Source: JAOAGA01 sp964540515 (GTDB taxonomy: Bacteria; CALINM01). From it: 64,000 bases of DNA. Numbering within the stretch: the first letter of the stretch is position 1; each line of letters opens with the position of its first letter. The translations under genes and the position numbers were made by a program. The notes below the pieces were generated by a model that had not been told where the DNA came from, did not search any database, and saw only the letters and a list, made by a program, of their open reading frames with translations. This document shows positions 1 through 8,244 of the stretch, piece after piece. Where the stretch lies: assembly GCA_964540515.1 (NCBI GenBank), contig CAZIMS010000003.1, forward strand, positions 1 through 64,000, written 5' to 3'.

Positions 1-2
1 AT

Positions 3-92
3 CCAGATATACTTGCAAGAGAAATCGCAGAGAATCTTGAATCGGCATTAGAACAATTCAGTAGTATTAGAGAATATTTTGAAAAAGACTAA
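3..92 (+). CDS. C-terminal tail of a probable type I restriction-modification methylase (HsdM-like), cut by the window edge
   Basis: An open frame enters from the left edge and ends at TAA 90-92, giving 29 residues (PDILAREIAENLESALEQFS, then SIREYFEKD). The pattern of a short acidic helix with ALEQF near the end resembles the C-terminus of N6-adenine methylase subunits of type I restriction systems. That is recalled family knowledge applied to a very short fragment, so the call is tentative; the rest of the gene lies outside the window. No other restriction gene follows on this side. Confidence 0.35.
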   Translation, partial: PDILAREIAENLESALEQFSSIREYFEKD

Positions 93-567
93 TAAATTAA
101 TCCCAATTTTTATTAAATAATAAGATTGCGAAATAAGGCGATGATTTAATTGGTTTTTCTAACTTTGCTGAATATTTTTTTGGTTATTAACCACCTTATT
201 TATCAGATTGGAACACATTAAATCGGCTATAGACTATTAAAGAGTTAAATTGACAGCAAAAGTTAAGTAGAAATAAAGCCCTTTGAAGAAAGGACTTTTA
301 AATTATAGACAGGCATATGCCTTGAAAGATTTCTAATTATTTTACTCAAAAAGATCAATCTATTTTAATTTTTTATAATGTCATTTCATATTGATTTTGC
401 TTAAATAATCAGTTAAGTTAATAGCATTGGTGACTTTGACAAGGCTAAGAAGGGTATTTGTTCGTTGTTTTAATTTTAGATATTATATGCTAAGGTACAA
501 GGTCAAGGTTTTTAAAAGAATAAGCGCACTTAGTTTAGTAATTTAGATTTTTAAGGGGTAAAAAATT
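93..567. other. 475-bp gene-free region
   Basis: No open frame of convincing size or codon use is seen on either strand. It holds a terminator-like hairpin (275-300), a perfect 12-bp palindrome AGGCATATGCCT (311-322), and two TTGACA hexamers (250-255 and 436-441) that lack a convincing -10 at 16-18 bp. The promoter of plsY should lie here, but I cannot place it with confidence. Confidence 0.5.
275..300 (+). terminator. candidate rho-independent terminator
   Basis: AAAGCCCTTT (275-284), loop GAAG, then AAAGGACTTT (289-298): a 10-bp stem with one mismatch, followed by only a few T. It lies about 180 bp past the stop of the upstream partial gene, so it is only moderately convincing. Confidence 0.3.
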
Positions 568-1170
568 ATGGATATTTTGACAGAGGCTTTTATAGCTGTT
601 TGTGCTTATTTAGTGGGATCCATTCCCACTGGCTATTTGATAGGAAAGTATTTTTTTAACGTTGATATAAAACAATTAGGTAGCGGAAATATTGGGGCGA
701 CTAATGTATTAAGAAATTTGGGTAAGAAGATGGGCATTCTTACTCTTCTTGGGGATGCCTTAAAGGGCGTTATACCTGTTGTTTTTGCGATACTTTTTAA
801 GCCCTATCCTCTTAATAAATCCCTCGTTTTTTTCTGTGCCCTATCTGCTTTTTTAGGACATCTATTCCCCATCTATCTAAAGTTTAAGGGTGGTAAGGGT
901 GTAGCAACAGCATTAGGTATTTATATCGTCTTGTTTCCTCTTCAGGTTTTATACGCCCTAATAGTTTTTTTTCTTGTAGTTCTTAAAACAAGATATGTAT
1001 CCTTAGGATCAATCTTAGCTGCCCTTTCTATGCCTTTGTTTGTTTCTTTTTCTGCAAAAGATACCTATCAAGTAGCCCTGTCGGTTATAGTTAGTGCCCT
1101 TGTTATCTATAAACACAAGGATAATATCCACAGGCTACTTGAAGGCAGAGAGAATAAGCTTAAATTTTAG
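568..1170 (+). CDS. plsY: glycerol-3-phosphate acyltransferase PlsY
   Basis: Membrane enzyme that transfers the acyl group of acyl-phosphate to sn-glycerol 3-phosphate, the first step of phospholipid synthesis. The 200-residue product has several hydrophobic segments and the PlsY signatures: GSIPTGYLIGK near the N-terminus, SGNIGATN around residue 40 (acyl-phosphate/glycerol-phosphate site), GHLFPIYLKFKGGKGVAT around residues 97-114, and a late short hydrophobic segment. Length is normal for the family. An AAGGGG ribosome site lies about 10 bp before the ATG. The 3' end overlaps the convergent YacP-like gene by 4 bp, so transcription from both sides meets here. Confidence 0.95.
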   Translation: MDILTEAFIAVCAYLVGSIPTGYLIGKYFFNVDIKQLGSGNIGATNVLRNLGKKMGILTLLGDALKGVIPVVFAILFKPYPLNKSLVFFCALSAFLGHLFPIYLKFKGGKGVATALGIYIVLFPLQVLYALIVFFLVVLKTRYVSLGSILAALSMPLFVSFSAKDTYQVALSVIVSALVIYKHKDNIHRLLEGRENKLKF

Positions 1171-1634
1171 AGTTTTTTTAGAGTTTTTAATTTTAAACGT
1201 TCTTTTTTCTTAGATTTTTTTGGATTACCCTTTTTTACATCTTTAATATCATAGTCTTCCTCAAGAGAAGCCCCTGTAATTTTTTCTAAAAAATCCTGAG
1301 ATGATACAGTTATTGCTCCAAGTTTTTCCGCATGGTTTCTTAAAGTGTTGTCAGAGGTAACAACTATAACGCCTCTACCAAGATGTTTTACAATATCAAC
1401 AATCTTTTCATCTGCGCTGACAGCCCTTTCGGTATAGATAACTTTTGTTCCACCGTAGGCACTCACCCTTGAGCTTAAAGAGTAGTTTTTGTGGCCATCA
1501 AATATGACGGTTGCCTTACATCTTTTTTCTTTTCTATAATCCTCAATTATCTTAAGGAACTCTTCAATGTCCTCTTCTAAAGAGCTTGGGTAGAGGGCTT
1601 TTAATAGGTTGTAGCCATCTATTATTATATACAT
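1167..1634 (-). CDS. YacP/Rae1-like NYN-domain RNase
   Basis: 155-residue PIN-like NYN domain protein. Visible acidic signature: IIIDGYNLL at the N-terminus (Asp6), VIFDGHKN (about residue 46), SADEKIVDIV (about 75) and VVTSDNTLRNHA (about 94), the layout of the YacP family. Its B. subtilis member Rae1 is a ribosome-associated endoribonuclease. A basic Lys/Arg-rich C-terminal tail (from about residue 134) could bind RNA. The ATG directly abuts the stop of the LemA gene upstream, so the two are probably translationally coupled. The RNase role comes from the family; nothing here shows its substrate. Confidence 0.8.
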   Translation of the reverse strand: MYIIIDGYNLLKALYPSSLEEDIEEFLKIIEDYRKEKRCKATVIFDGHKNYSLSSRVSAYGGTKVIYTERAVSADEKIVDIVKHLGRGVIVVTSDNTLRNHAEKLGAITVSSQDFLEKITGASLEEDYDIKDVKKGNPKKSKKKERLKLKTLKKL

Positions 1635-2201
1635 TTATTTAAACTCAACTTTTGGTAGCTCTTTATCCTTTTCGGGTACCTCAAAGTATAGTCGAGGGTT
1701 AAAATCAAAAAAACCAGCTACTATATTTGATGGAAACATCTTGATTTTTACATTGTATGCCTTAACAGCCTCGTTATATCTCATCCTTTCTACAGAGATC
1801 CTGTTTTCAGTTCCAGAAAGCTCATCCATAAGCCGTATAAAGGTTGCGTCTGCCTTTAAGTTGGGATAATTTTCTACTATTACCAAGAGTCTTCCTAAGG
1901 CTGTTCCAAGCTCATTGGATGCTGAGAAAAGCTCTGTAGGACTTTTAGCTGAAAGCATCTTAGATCTGCTTTCGAATAGTTTTTCAAAAATCTCTCTTTC
2001 GTGCTTTGCGTATCCCTTTACTGTGTTTACAAGATTGGGAATTAAATCAGCCCGCCTTTTTAGCTGATTCTCAACTTGTGCATATTTTGCATCAATCTCT
2101 TCATTTAGCTTAACAAAGGTATTTCTAACCGATACAACATAAGCACCTGTGAGTATTATAAATGTTAAAACAATGACAATAACTATTGAAAATACCCTCA
2201 T
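1635..2201 (-). CDS. lemA: LemA family membrane protein
   Basis: 188 residues with one N-terminal membrane anchor (about residues 4-24) and the LemA core: VRNTFVKLNEEIDAKYAQVE, QLKRRADLIPNLVNTVKGYA, an amphipathic helix bundle, ENYPNLKADATF and the closing ENRISVERMRYNEAVKAYN, then FP-NIVAGFF-F. A strong ribosome site (AGGAAGGAGG) precedes the ATG. LemA proteins are often paired with TPM-domain proteins, as here (30 bp upstream gene), but the biochemical role of the family is not settled. Confidence 0.93.
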   Translation of the reverse strand: MRVFSIVIVIVLTFIILTGAYVVSVRNTFVKLNEEIDAKYAQVENQLKRRADLIPNLVNTVKGYAKHEREIFEKLFESRSKMLSAKSPTELFSASNELGTALGRLLVIVENYPNLKADATFIRLMDELSGTENRISVERMRYNEAVKAYNVKIKMFPSNIVAGFFDFNPRLYFEVPEKDKELPKVEFK

Positions 2202-2231
2202 TTAAACACCTCCTTCCTATATGGATCTTTC

Positions 2232-2921
2232 TTACCAACTTCTACCTGCACCGCCACCTCCGCTCAAACCACCACCAAAACCACCAAAGCCTCCTCTATT
2301 AAAACCACCTAACCTGCCCCATGCATCACCACGGCCACCATAGTAATAAATGCCTCTTCTGCTTCCTCTATGGGAGAGAATTTTTATCGCAACTATTAAG
2401 ATAAAAAAGGCAATTATAAAGAGGGGAGAGGGTTCATTTTTTTCTCTTTTTATTGGTTTTATCTCACCTTTTAAAATCTGACTTATTGTAGTAACTGTTT
2501 GTAATATGCCTTCACCATATCTTCCCTCTTTAAAATAGGGAATAGCATTTATATCAATAATCTCACCAACTAAGCCATCAGGCAGAATCTCTTCAAGCCC
2601 GTAACCGGTATTTATCCTTATCTTTCTATCTTCCAAGGAAAGAACTATTAATAACCCATTGTCCTTCTCTTTTTCTCCCACCTTCCAGCTATCAAAGACC
2701 CTTTGTGTGTAATCAGTAATATCTCCATCTTCTATCTTTCTTACTGTAAGCACAGCTATCTCAGCAATACCATTATTTTTTAACTCTAAGGCTATTGTTT
2801 CTATCTTGTTTTCATATTCTTCTTCTATTATATTGGCATAATCACTAACATAACCCTTTGGAGAGGGTATGGTATAGGCGGTTATAAAAAGAAATAGAAG
2901 TAATAGTTTAATTAATCTCAT
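2232..2921 (-). CDS. TPM-domain (YgcG family) exported membrane protein
   Basis: 229 residues: signal peptide (about 1-16), then a TPM domain (about 19-150) with the typical PSPKGYVSDYANII start, EIAVLTVRKIEDGDITDYTQRVFDSW, a DNGLLIVLSLEDRKIRINTGYGLE core and an IPYFKEGRYGEGI end. A transmembrane helix follows at about residues 166-182, then a Gly/Arg-rich tail ending SGGGGAGRSW. The tail faces the side opposite the TPM domain. Partner of the adjacent LemA gene. Its start overlaps the end of the upstream nucleotidyltransferase gene by 14 bp. Suggested roles of TPM proteins (membrane-protein quality control, phosphatase-like activity) cannot be decided here. Confidence 0.88.
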   Translation of the reverse strand: MRLIKLLLLFLFITAYTIPSPKGYVSDYANIIEEEYENKIETIALELKNNGIAEIAVLTVRKIEDGDITDYTQRVFDSWKVGEKEKDNGLLIVLSLEDRKIRINTGYGLEEILPDGLVGEIIDINAIPYFKEGRYGEGILQTVTTISQILKGEIKPIKREKNEPSPLFIIAFFILIVAIKILSHRGSRRGIYYYGGRGDAWGRLGGFNRGGFGGFGGGLSGGGGAGRSW

Positions 2922-3633
2922 CTATAATTTTTCCCATAAACTCAAGGTCACTTATATAGTTTTTGATGAGTTTTTCTATAATATTCTTGGTTATCTTTTC
3001 TGATCTTGTTCTCATTATATACAGATTTTTTATGCCTACTAACTCTCTCTTGTAGGTATTTTCGAAGACCTCTAAAATCTCTTCCCTTGACTCTGGCAGT
3101 GGTATATTTTTTATTCTCAAAAACTGCTTTAGCAATACAATTGATGAGGTAAGGGATTTAAATAGATATTCCTGATGTTTGATGAGTTCTTTTTCTGCAA
3201 AAAGCATCTTTCTTAGCCCAAGTATCTTAGCCCTTATCTCCATCTCGCACTGCCTTCTAATATCCTCATGGTCAATAGTTATATTTTTTAACAGATCCTC
3301 TCCGTAGAGAAGGATATTTTTTTCTTTTATCTCCAAAAACTCTATAGGGAAAACATCAAGGGCTCTTTCTATCTCTATTTTTTTGAAAATTAATGGGATA
3401 GCGAAAGGTAACTTTCTATAATTATGGTATACCTCACTTATGCTTACAATAATATCTGGTTTTGAATTATCCGAGATCACAATTAAGGTGTTTATATCAG
3501 ATACACCAGGGTGAAAGTCTTTATCTACCATAACACTACCGAAGAGATGGAAAGAGATTAAATCATTACCAATTCTTGCTACAAGGTCATCCTTTAGTTT
3601 TTCCATAGTCTCATTCAATTTTTTTATGTTCAT
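2908..3633 (-). CDS. nucleotidyltransferase-fold protein of unknown substrate
   Basis: 241 residues. The N-terminal third has a polymerase-beta-like nucleotidyltransferase motif: FHLFGSVMVDKDFHPGVSDINTLIVI (about residues 28-53), i.e. a GS followed by D-x-N where active enzymes usually have D-x-D. The second acidic residue is therefore changed, and a third acidic site may be in FLEIKE. The rest is helical, like the C-terminal part of aminoglycoside adenylyltransferase-like proteins. It overlaps moaC upstream by the 4-bp ATGA and the TPM gene downstream by 14 bp, so it is embedded in the operon. Activity is uncertain because of the D-to-N change. Confidence 0.65.
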   Translation of the reverse strand: MNIKKLNETMEKLKDDLVARIGNDLISFHLFGSVMVDKDFHPGVSDINTLIVISDNSKPDIIVSISEVYHNYRKLPFAIPLIFKKIEIERALDVFPIEFLEIKEKNILLYGEDLLKNITIDHEDIRRQCEMEIRAKILGLRKMLFAEKELIKHQEYLFKSLTSSIVLLKQFLRIKNIPLPESREEILEVFENTYKRELVGIKNLYIMRTRSEKITKNIIEKLIKNYISDLEFMGKIIDEIN

Positions 3634-4112
3634 ATAGCCTCCCTCTTATAGGTACCGCTTTTACCTCCAGACTTCTCTAAAAGAACTATCTCTTTTATCT
3701 CAATTGATTTATCAAGACCTTTACACATATCGTATATAGTAAGGCATGCAATGGTAACGGCTGTCATTGCTTCCATCTCTACGCCAGTCTTCTCTTCACA
3801 GCTGACCTTAGCTAAGACCTCAATCTCGCTCTTAGCTTCTACAATATTAAAATCAATCTCAACAGAGTTTATAAATATAGGGTGGCAAAGTGGTATAAGC
3901 TCAGGTGTTTTTTTTGCAGCCATTATGCCAGCAATTCTTGAGACGGCAAAAAGGTCACCTTTTTTTACTCCTTTCTTTATAACCACATCAAGGGTGCTTT
4001 TGTTCATTTTAATAGTGCCTTTGGCAATTGCGGTTCTTTTTGTTGAGCCTTTTCCAGATACATCTACCATTAAGGCTTCACCTTTTTTATTAAGATGGCT
4101 TAGCTTGTCCAT
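3630..4112 (-). CDS. moaC: cyclic pyranopterin monophosphate synthase MoaC
   Basis: Second enzyme of molybdenum cofactor synthesis; it turns 3',8-cyclo-7,8-dihydro-GTP into cyclic pyranopterin monophosphate. The 160-residue product has the family landmarks: MVDVSGKGSTKRTAIAKG near the N-terminus, KKTPELIPLCHPI (about 67-79), EEKTGVEMEAMTAVTIACLTIYDMCKGLDK (about 107-136, with the catalytic Asp and Lys), and the C-terminal LLEKSGGKSG. An excellent GAGGAG ribosome site sits before the ATG, and a promoter-like pair lies 32-60 bp upstream. No other molybdopterin gene is in the window; the downstream genes look unrelated in function. Confidence 0.96.
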   Translation of the reverse strand: MDKLSHLNKKGEALMVDVSGKGSTKRTAIAKGTIKMNKSTLDVVIKKGVKKGDLFAVSRIAGIMAAKKTPELIPLCHPIFINSVEIDFNIVEAKSEIEVLAKVSCEEKTGVEMEAMTAVTIACLTIYDMCKGLDKSIEIKEIVLLEKSGGKSGTYKREAI

Positions 4113-4143
4113 GTATTAACTCCTCAAAATTCTTTCAATTAAT

Positions 4144-4172
4144 AATATAACAACTATAGTTTTTTTTATCAA
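4144..4172 (-). promoter_or_regulatory. sigma70-type promoter for the moaC operon
   Basis: Read on the minus strand: TTGATA (4172-4167), 17-bp spacer, TATATT (4149-4144). Each box differs from consensus by one base. It lies 32 bp before the moaC start, in the 173-bp gap that also holds the divergent gap promoter. Confidence 0.6.
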
Positions 4173-4203
4173 ATATATCATAAATTAAATAGGTGCTTTT
4201 CAT

Positions 4204-4232
4204 TTGACAGATAAAAAAAGGTAAGATATATT
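4204..4232 (+). promoter_or_regulatory. sigma70-type promoter for the gap-pgk-tpiA operon
   Basis: Perfect TTGACA (4204-4209), 17-bp spacer, TATATT (4227-4232). The start site would be near 4239, leaving a leader of about 47 bases with a GAGGAGG ribosome site before the gap ATG. Confidence 0.7.
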
Positions 4233-4285
4233 TTATTTACAAAAAATTGTTAACAAATATTTAATAATATTTTGAGGAGGATAAA

Positions 4286-5287
4286 ATGAAAAAGGCAGCA
4301 ATAAATGGCTTTGGTAGAATCGGTAGAATCCTTTTAAGAACCTTTCTGGAGAAAGAAGGACTTGATATTGTCGCTATATCAAATAGAACTGCAGACCCTA
4401 AAATACTTGCCCATTTATTTAAATATGATTCTGTTCACGGTACCTTTAAAGGAGATATCTCTTCAAGCTCCGATGCCTTAATTGTAAACGGCAAGAAGAT
4501 ACCTGTGTTTTCTGCCGCTGATGTCTCCAAACTTCCATGGAAAGATTTAGGCATTGATATGCTCCTTGAATGTTCTGGTAAGTATAGAGATGCCGATGAG
4601 GCGAGAAAACATATTGATGCAGGAGCAAAAAAGATATTAATCTCAGCACCTGCAAAAAAGGTTGATGCTACCTTATTATATGGTGTAAATCATGAGGCCT
4701 ATGACCCAGCTAAGCATCATATTGTCTCTGCAGCTTCTTGTACCACTACCTGCCTTGCAACAATATGCAAAGCTTTACTCCAAAAGTTTAAAATTGAAAG
4801 GGGTATAATGACCACTGTCCATGCCTATACAAACGATCAGAAAATACTTGATGGTTCTCATAAAGACCTAAGAAGGGCAAGAGCAGCAGCTTTATCAATA
4901 ATACCTACTACCACCGGAGCTGCTACAGCCGTTGGTGAGGTATTACCAGAGCTAAAGGGCAAGTTAGATGGAATAGCCCTAAGAGTTCCTACTTCTAATG
5001 TCTCTATTGTTGATTTAACAGTTAATTTTGATAAAGATACTACAAAAGAAGAGGTAAATAGTGTTATTAAAGAGGCATCGGAGACTAATTTTAAAGGGTT
5101 GATTAGATACTGTGATGAGCCTCTTGTATCCTGTGATTTCAATGGAGATTCTCATTCTGCCATATTTGATGCCGATTCAACCTACGTGAAAGGGAATATG
5201 GTTAAGATATTGGCTTGGTATGATAATGAGTGGGGATACTCTTGCAGAATGAGGGACCTTGCTATATATATGGCTGATAATACATAA
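4286..5287 (+). CDS. gap: type I glyceraldehyde-3-phosphate dehydrogenase
   Basis: 333 residues. It oxidises and phosphorylates glyceraldehyde 3-phosphate to 1,3-bisphosphoglycerate, or the reverse. Rossmann start INGFGRIGR (7-15), catalytic Cys152 in SAASCTTTCLA, active-site His in TTVHAYTNDQK, phosphate-binding TTTGAA, RVPTSNVS, and the C-terminal WYDNEWGYSCRM. Two departures are visible. The usual Asp after beta-2 that contacts the adenosine ribose is replaced (ISNRTADPK: Asn33-Arg34). The conserved SNASCTTNCLAP reads SAASCTTTCLAT, so the Asn three residues after the catalytic Cys is Thr. The first change suggests NADP(H) use (inference). First gene of a run with pgk and tpiA, 52 bp before pgk. 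Confidence 0.95.
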   Translation: MKKAAINGFGRIGRILLRTFLEKEGLDIVAISNRTADPKILAHLFKYDSVHGTFKGDISSSSDALIVNGKKIPVFSAADVSKLPWKDLGIDMLLECSGKYRDADEARKHIDAGAKKILISAPAKKVDATLLYGVNHEAYDPAKHHIVSAASCTTTCLATICKALLQKFKIERGIMTTVHAYTNDQKILDGSHKDLRRARAAALSIIPTTTGAATAVGEVLPELKGKLDGIALRVPTSNVSIVDLTVNFDKDTTKEEVNSVIKEASETNFKGLIRYCDEPLVSCDFNGDSHSAIFDADSTYVKGNMVKILAWYDNEWGYSCRMRDLAIYMADNT

Positions 5288-5339
5288 TTCTCTTATATAA
5301 TGAGTAGTTTACTGACTAATTGCTTTAGGGAGGTGTTTT

Positions 5340-6527
5340 GTGGCAATTAAGAGAGTAGATGAGTTTGATTTTGAAAACAAAAAGGTATTTGTAAGAGTAG
5401 ATTTTAATGTGCCTTTAGATGAGAATAGAAATATTACCGATGATACGAGAGTAAGGGCTGCCCTTCCTACAATAAAACACATAATCTCTCATGGCGGCAA
5501 GGCTATAATAGCCTCTCATCTTGGTAAGCCGAAAGGTCAGGTAAAACCAGAACTATCATTAAAACCAGTAGTGAAAGAATTATCTTCTTTATTAGGTATT
5601 GATATCCCTTTAGCACCAGATTGTATTGGTGACGAAGTTAGAAAGATGGTTGATAATCTAAAAAAGGGCGATCTTTTAGTTCTTGAGAACCTAAGGTTTC
5701 ATATTGGAGAGGAGAAAAATCACCCCGACTTCGCAAAGGAGCTTGCAAACTCTTGTGATATCTATATTAATGACGCCTTTGGTGCTGCCCATAGGGCTCA
5801 CGCCTCAATAGTAGGCATAACTGAGTATATAAAAGATGTCGGAGAAGGTTTTTTAATGTATAATGAGTCTAAATATCTAACAATGCTTATGTCCCACCCT
5901 GAAAGACCTCTACTTGTTCTCCTTGGTGGAGTCAAGGTCTCCGATAAGATAGGTGTTATAAAACAACTCCTTGAGATTGGCGATATCATTCTTATTGGTG
6001 GGGCTATGGCAACTACCTTTTTGAAGGCAGAGGGCTATGATGTAGGCATATCAAAATATGAGGAAGATAAATTAGATGTGGCGAGAGAGATCCTGCAACT
6101 GGCAAAAGAGAAAAATGTGCCCATTGTCTTACCAACTGATGTAAAGGTTACAAAAGATATTAAATCTTCGGAATATAAATGTGTTCATATAAACGAGATC
6201 CCTCCTGATATGATGGTAGTTGATATTGGTGAAGAGACGAAAAAAATTTTCTGTTATGAGATAATTAATGCAAAGACACTTTTCTGGAACGGACCCTTAG
6301 GAGCATTTGAGAATCCTGTCTTTCAGGATGGCACCTTTTCTATTGCCAAGTGTATCGCTAATCAAAAGAACCTTGTTTCAGTAGTAGGTGGTGGAGATTC
6401 CGCTGCTGCTGTAAGGAAAAGCGGTTTTTCTGATGGTTTTACCCATATATCAACTGGAGGGGGGGCAACCCTTGAGTTTCTTGAGGGAATACCTCTACCT
6501 GGTATTAAGGCCTTGGATAGATATTAA
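5340..6527 (+). CDS. pgk: phosphoglycerate kinase
   Basis: 395-residue cytoplasmic kinase that transfers phosphate between 1,3-bisphosphoglycerate and ADP. Seen: VFVRVDFNVPLDENRNITDDTRVRAALPTI, SHLGKPKG, LENLRFHIGEEKN, NDAFGAAHRAHAS, LLGGVKVSDKI, the nucleotide-binding FENPVFQDGTFSIAK and GGGDSAAAV, and the closing FTHISTGGGATLEFLEG. It starts with GTG behind a GGGAGGTG ribosome site (about 5330-5337). Length is normal. Only one base separates its stop from tpiA. Confidence 0.97.
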   Translation: MAIKRVDEFDFENKKVFVRVDFNVPLDENRNITDDTRVRAALPTIKHIISHGGKAIIASHLGKPKGQVKPELSLKPVVKELSSLLGIDIPLAPDCIGDEVRKMVDNLKKGDLLVLENLRFHIGEEKNHPDFAKELANSCDIYINDAFGAAHRAHASIVGITEYIKDVGEGFLMYNESKYLTMLMSHPERPLLVLLGGVKVSDKIGVIKQLLEIGDIILIGGAMATTFLKAEGYDVGISKYEEDKLDVAREILQLAKEKNVPIVLPTDVKVTKDIKSSEYKCVHINEIPPDMMVVDIGEETKKIFCYEIINAKTLFWNGPLGAFENPVFQDGTFSIAKCIANQKNLVSVVGGGDSAAAVRKSGFSDGFTHISTGGGATLEFLEGIPLPGIKALDRY

Positions 6528-6528
6528 T

Positions 6529-7269
6529 ATGGCGATAATTGTTGCAAACTGGAAGATGAACAAGTTGCTTTCTGAAGCCCGTGATTTTACAGGGGCTATC
6601 AGAAAGATAGCGATAAAAGAAGAAAGAAAGGTTGTAATAGCACCACCCTTTGTGTATTTAAAAGACCTTGCAGCAGAATTAAAAGACACAGAAATTTCTG
6701 TAGCTGCTCAAAATATGTTTTTTGAAGAAAAAGGGGCCTATACAGGCGAGATATCACCTCTTCATCTGATAGATATAGGTGTTAGCTATGTAATACTGGG
6801 TCATTCCGAGAGAAGAAATATTTTTGGTGAGGATGACAATCTTATCTCTAAAAAGCTCAGATCTGCCATCTCGCATAATCTTACCCCTATTTTTTGTGTA
6901 GGGGAAAAGATTGAAGAACGTAAGTCAGAAAAAACCTTCGAAGTTATAGAAAGGCAGTTATATGAGGGGCTTAAACTAATAGAGCCTGATGATATTGAAA
7001 AGGTTATATTTGCTTACGAACCTGTATGGGCAATAGGAACAGGTGTTAATGCAACCCCTGAACAAGCAGAAGAGGTACATTATTGGATAAAAGACTTTCT
7101 TCAAAAAAAATATTTAAAATCAGAAAATAAAAATGTTAAAATACTCTACGGTGGAAGTGTAACAGCAGAAAACGCCAGCTCACTTATGAAAATGAACAAC
7201 ATAGATGGTTTGCTTGTTGGTGGCGCTTCCTTAAATATAGAAAGTTTTGAGAAGATAATTAATTTTTAA
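6529..7269 (+). CDS. tpiA: triosephosphate isomerase
   Basis: Interconverts dihydroxyacetone phosphate and glyceraldehyde 3-phosphate. From the ATG at 6529 the product is 246 residues and begins MAIIVANWKMNKL, the canonical TIM N-terminus with the catalytic Lys. Also seen: catalytic His in ILGHSERRNIF, catalytic Glu in AYEPVWAIGTGVNA, phosphate loop YGGSVTAENA and GGASLN. The frame is open 96 bp further upstream inside pgk, but that would add 32 non-homologous residues, so 6529 is chosen. No strong ribosome site is present, and coupling to pgk is likely. Confidence 0.97.
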   Translation: MAIIVANWKMNKLLSEARDFTGAIRKIAIKEERKVVIAPPFVYLKDLAAELKDTEISVAAQNMFFEEKGAYTGEISPLHLIDIGVSYVILGHSERRNIFGEDDNLISKKLRSAISHNLTPIFCVGEKIEERKSEKTFEVIERQLYEGLKLIEPDDIEKVIFAYEPVWAIGTGVNATPEQAEEVHYWIKDFLQKKYLKSENKNVKILYGGSVTAENASSLMKMNNIDGLLVGGASLNIESFEKIINF

Positions 7270-7279
7270 GGAGTACTAA

Positions 7280-7633
7280 ATGATAGCTTTTGTTATATTT
7301 CTTCATGTTATTGCCTGCCTAACCATTGTTTTTATAGTTCTTTTACAAACTGGCAAGGGGTCTGAGATGGGAGCAGTTTTTGGCTCAGCGAGCTCCTCTG
7401 TATTTGGTCCTACAGGCCCAACAACAATCTTAACTAAGATAACAGTAGGTGCGGCAGTACTTTTTATGATTACATCAATGATATTAACTTACAACTTCTC
7501 TCAACGTTCTGTCAAAACTCTTGTGCCTAAGACAAAAACGGCTCCTCAAGCACCTGCAAACGCTCCTTCTCTCCCTGCTACAGGTGGCGAACCAGCCAAG
7601 GCGCCTACAAATCCCTTACCTCAGTCAAAATGA
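7280..7633 (+). CDS. secG: preprotein translocase subunit SecG
   Basis: 117 residues. Two transmembrane helices (about 2-20 and 52-72) flank the conserved cytoplasmic loop VLLQTGKGSEMGAVFGSASSSVFG, the hallmark of SecG, the accessory subunit of the SecYEG channel. A Pro/Ala-rich tail of about 35 residues follows. AAGGAG ribosome site. It sits directly after tpiA, as in many bacteria, and overlaps the next gene by 4 bp. Confidence 0.96.
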   Translation: MIAFVIFLHVIACLTIVFIVLLQTGKGSEMGAVFGSASSSVFGPTGPTTILTKITVGAAVLFMITSMILTYNFSQRSVKTLVPKTKTAPQAPANAPSLPATGGEPAKAPTNPLPQSK

Positions 7634-8244
7634 GCCTACTTAATATACCAAAGCAAAGAAATTATGAGATTAGTAGGGAAAGGGCTTTTGCGGCCCTTTC
7701 TTCTTTTAGTTTAAATGAACTTTCAGAGAAAACAGGTGGTTTCGTCGATGGCTCTAATCTAATCTTTAATTTTTTTAAATGGGAAGTAAAATTTGACTTT
7801 GAGAATAAATCACTTCTTTTACCAGAAAATCTTAAATCCCCTTCTACAGAAAACCTAATTCTTCATTATATCGCCTACTCTCAAGGAGAAAAACCTAAAG
7901 GGGAATGGATAAACTTTTATCAGATTAAAGACGCCACTTTATATCTTCCTGTTTTTAATAAGAGAACAATTGGGATAATAAATAAGGCTGTGAAAGATTT
8001 TGATAACTGGCAAAAAAAGTGTCTTAATCTTGGTGGTGAGAGATACAATTTTACTAACTCTGCCAGTGCCTATAAGTTTTTTGCTTTTCCATTAGTCCCA
8101 ATACTTATTGTCTATTATGAAGGTGATGAGGATATCCCCTCTGAACTAAAATTTATGTTTGACTCATCGGTTGTAAAAAATCTTAGTGCTGAAGATGTTG
8201 TTGTCGCTTCCCAGTTTTTGTCTCTCCAATTTTTTAAAGTATGA
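7630..8244 (+). CDS. DUF3786-like protein
   Basis: 204 residues, no signal peptide or membrane segment. The core ILHYIAYSQGEKPKGEWINFYQI, then LPVFNKR, LGGERYNF, the PLVPILIVYYEGDEDIPSELKFMFDSS stretch and SAEDVVVASQFL match the DUF3786 pattern as I remember it. Biochemical function is unknown; DUF3786 domains are also found in proteins of anaerobes with corrinoid or Fe-S links, but this copy has a single Cys. Start and stop overlap both neighbours by 4 bp (ATGA), so it is translated with secG and the RNase Z-like gene. Confidence 0.75.
   Translation: MSLLNIPKQRNYEISRERAFAALSSFSLNELSEKTGGFVDGSNLIFNFFKWEVKFDFENKSLLLPENLKSPSTENLILHYIAYSQGEKPKGEWINFYQIKDATLYLPVFNKRTIGIINKAVKDFDNWQKKCLNLGGERYNFTNSASAYKFFAFPLVPILIVYYEGDEDIPSELKFMFDSSVVKNLSAEDVVVASQFLSLQFFKV

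Noticed and set aside
311..322. Perfect palindrome AGGCATATGCCT in the first gap, possible operator
   Set aside because: A single 12-bp palindrome with no flanking promoter or known consensus can occur by chance.
3751..4119. 122-residue frame on the plus strand antisense to moaC
   Set aside because: It is a shadow of moaC, a well-supported gene with promoter and ribosome site on the other strand; its translation has no recognisable features.
6433..6528. Longer N-terminus for triosephosphate isomerase
   Set aside because: The added 32 residues lie inside pgk; the canonical N-terminus begins at the ATG at 6529.
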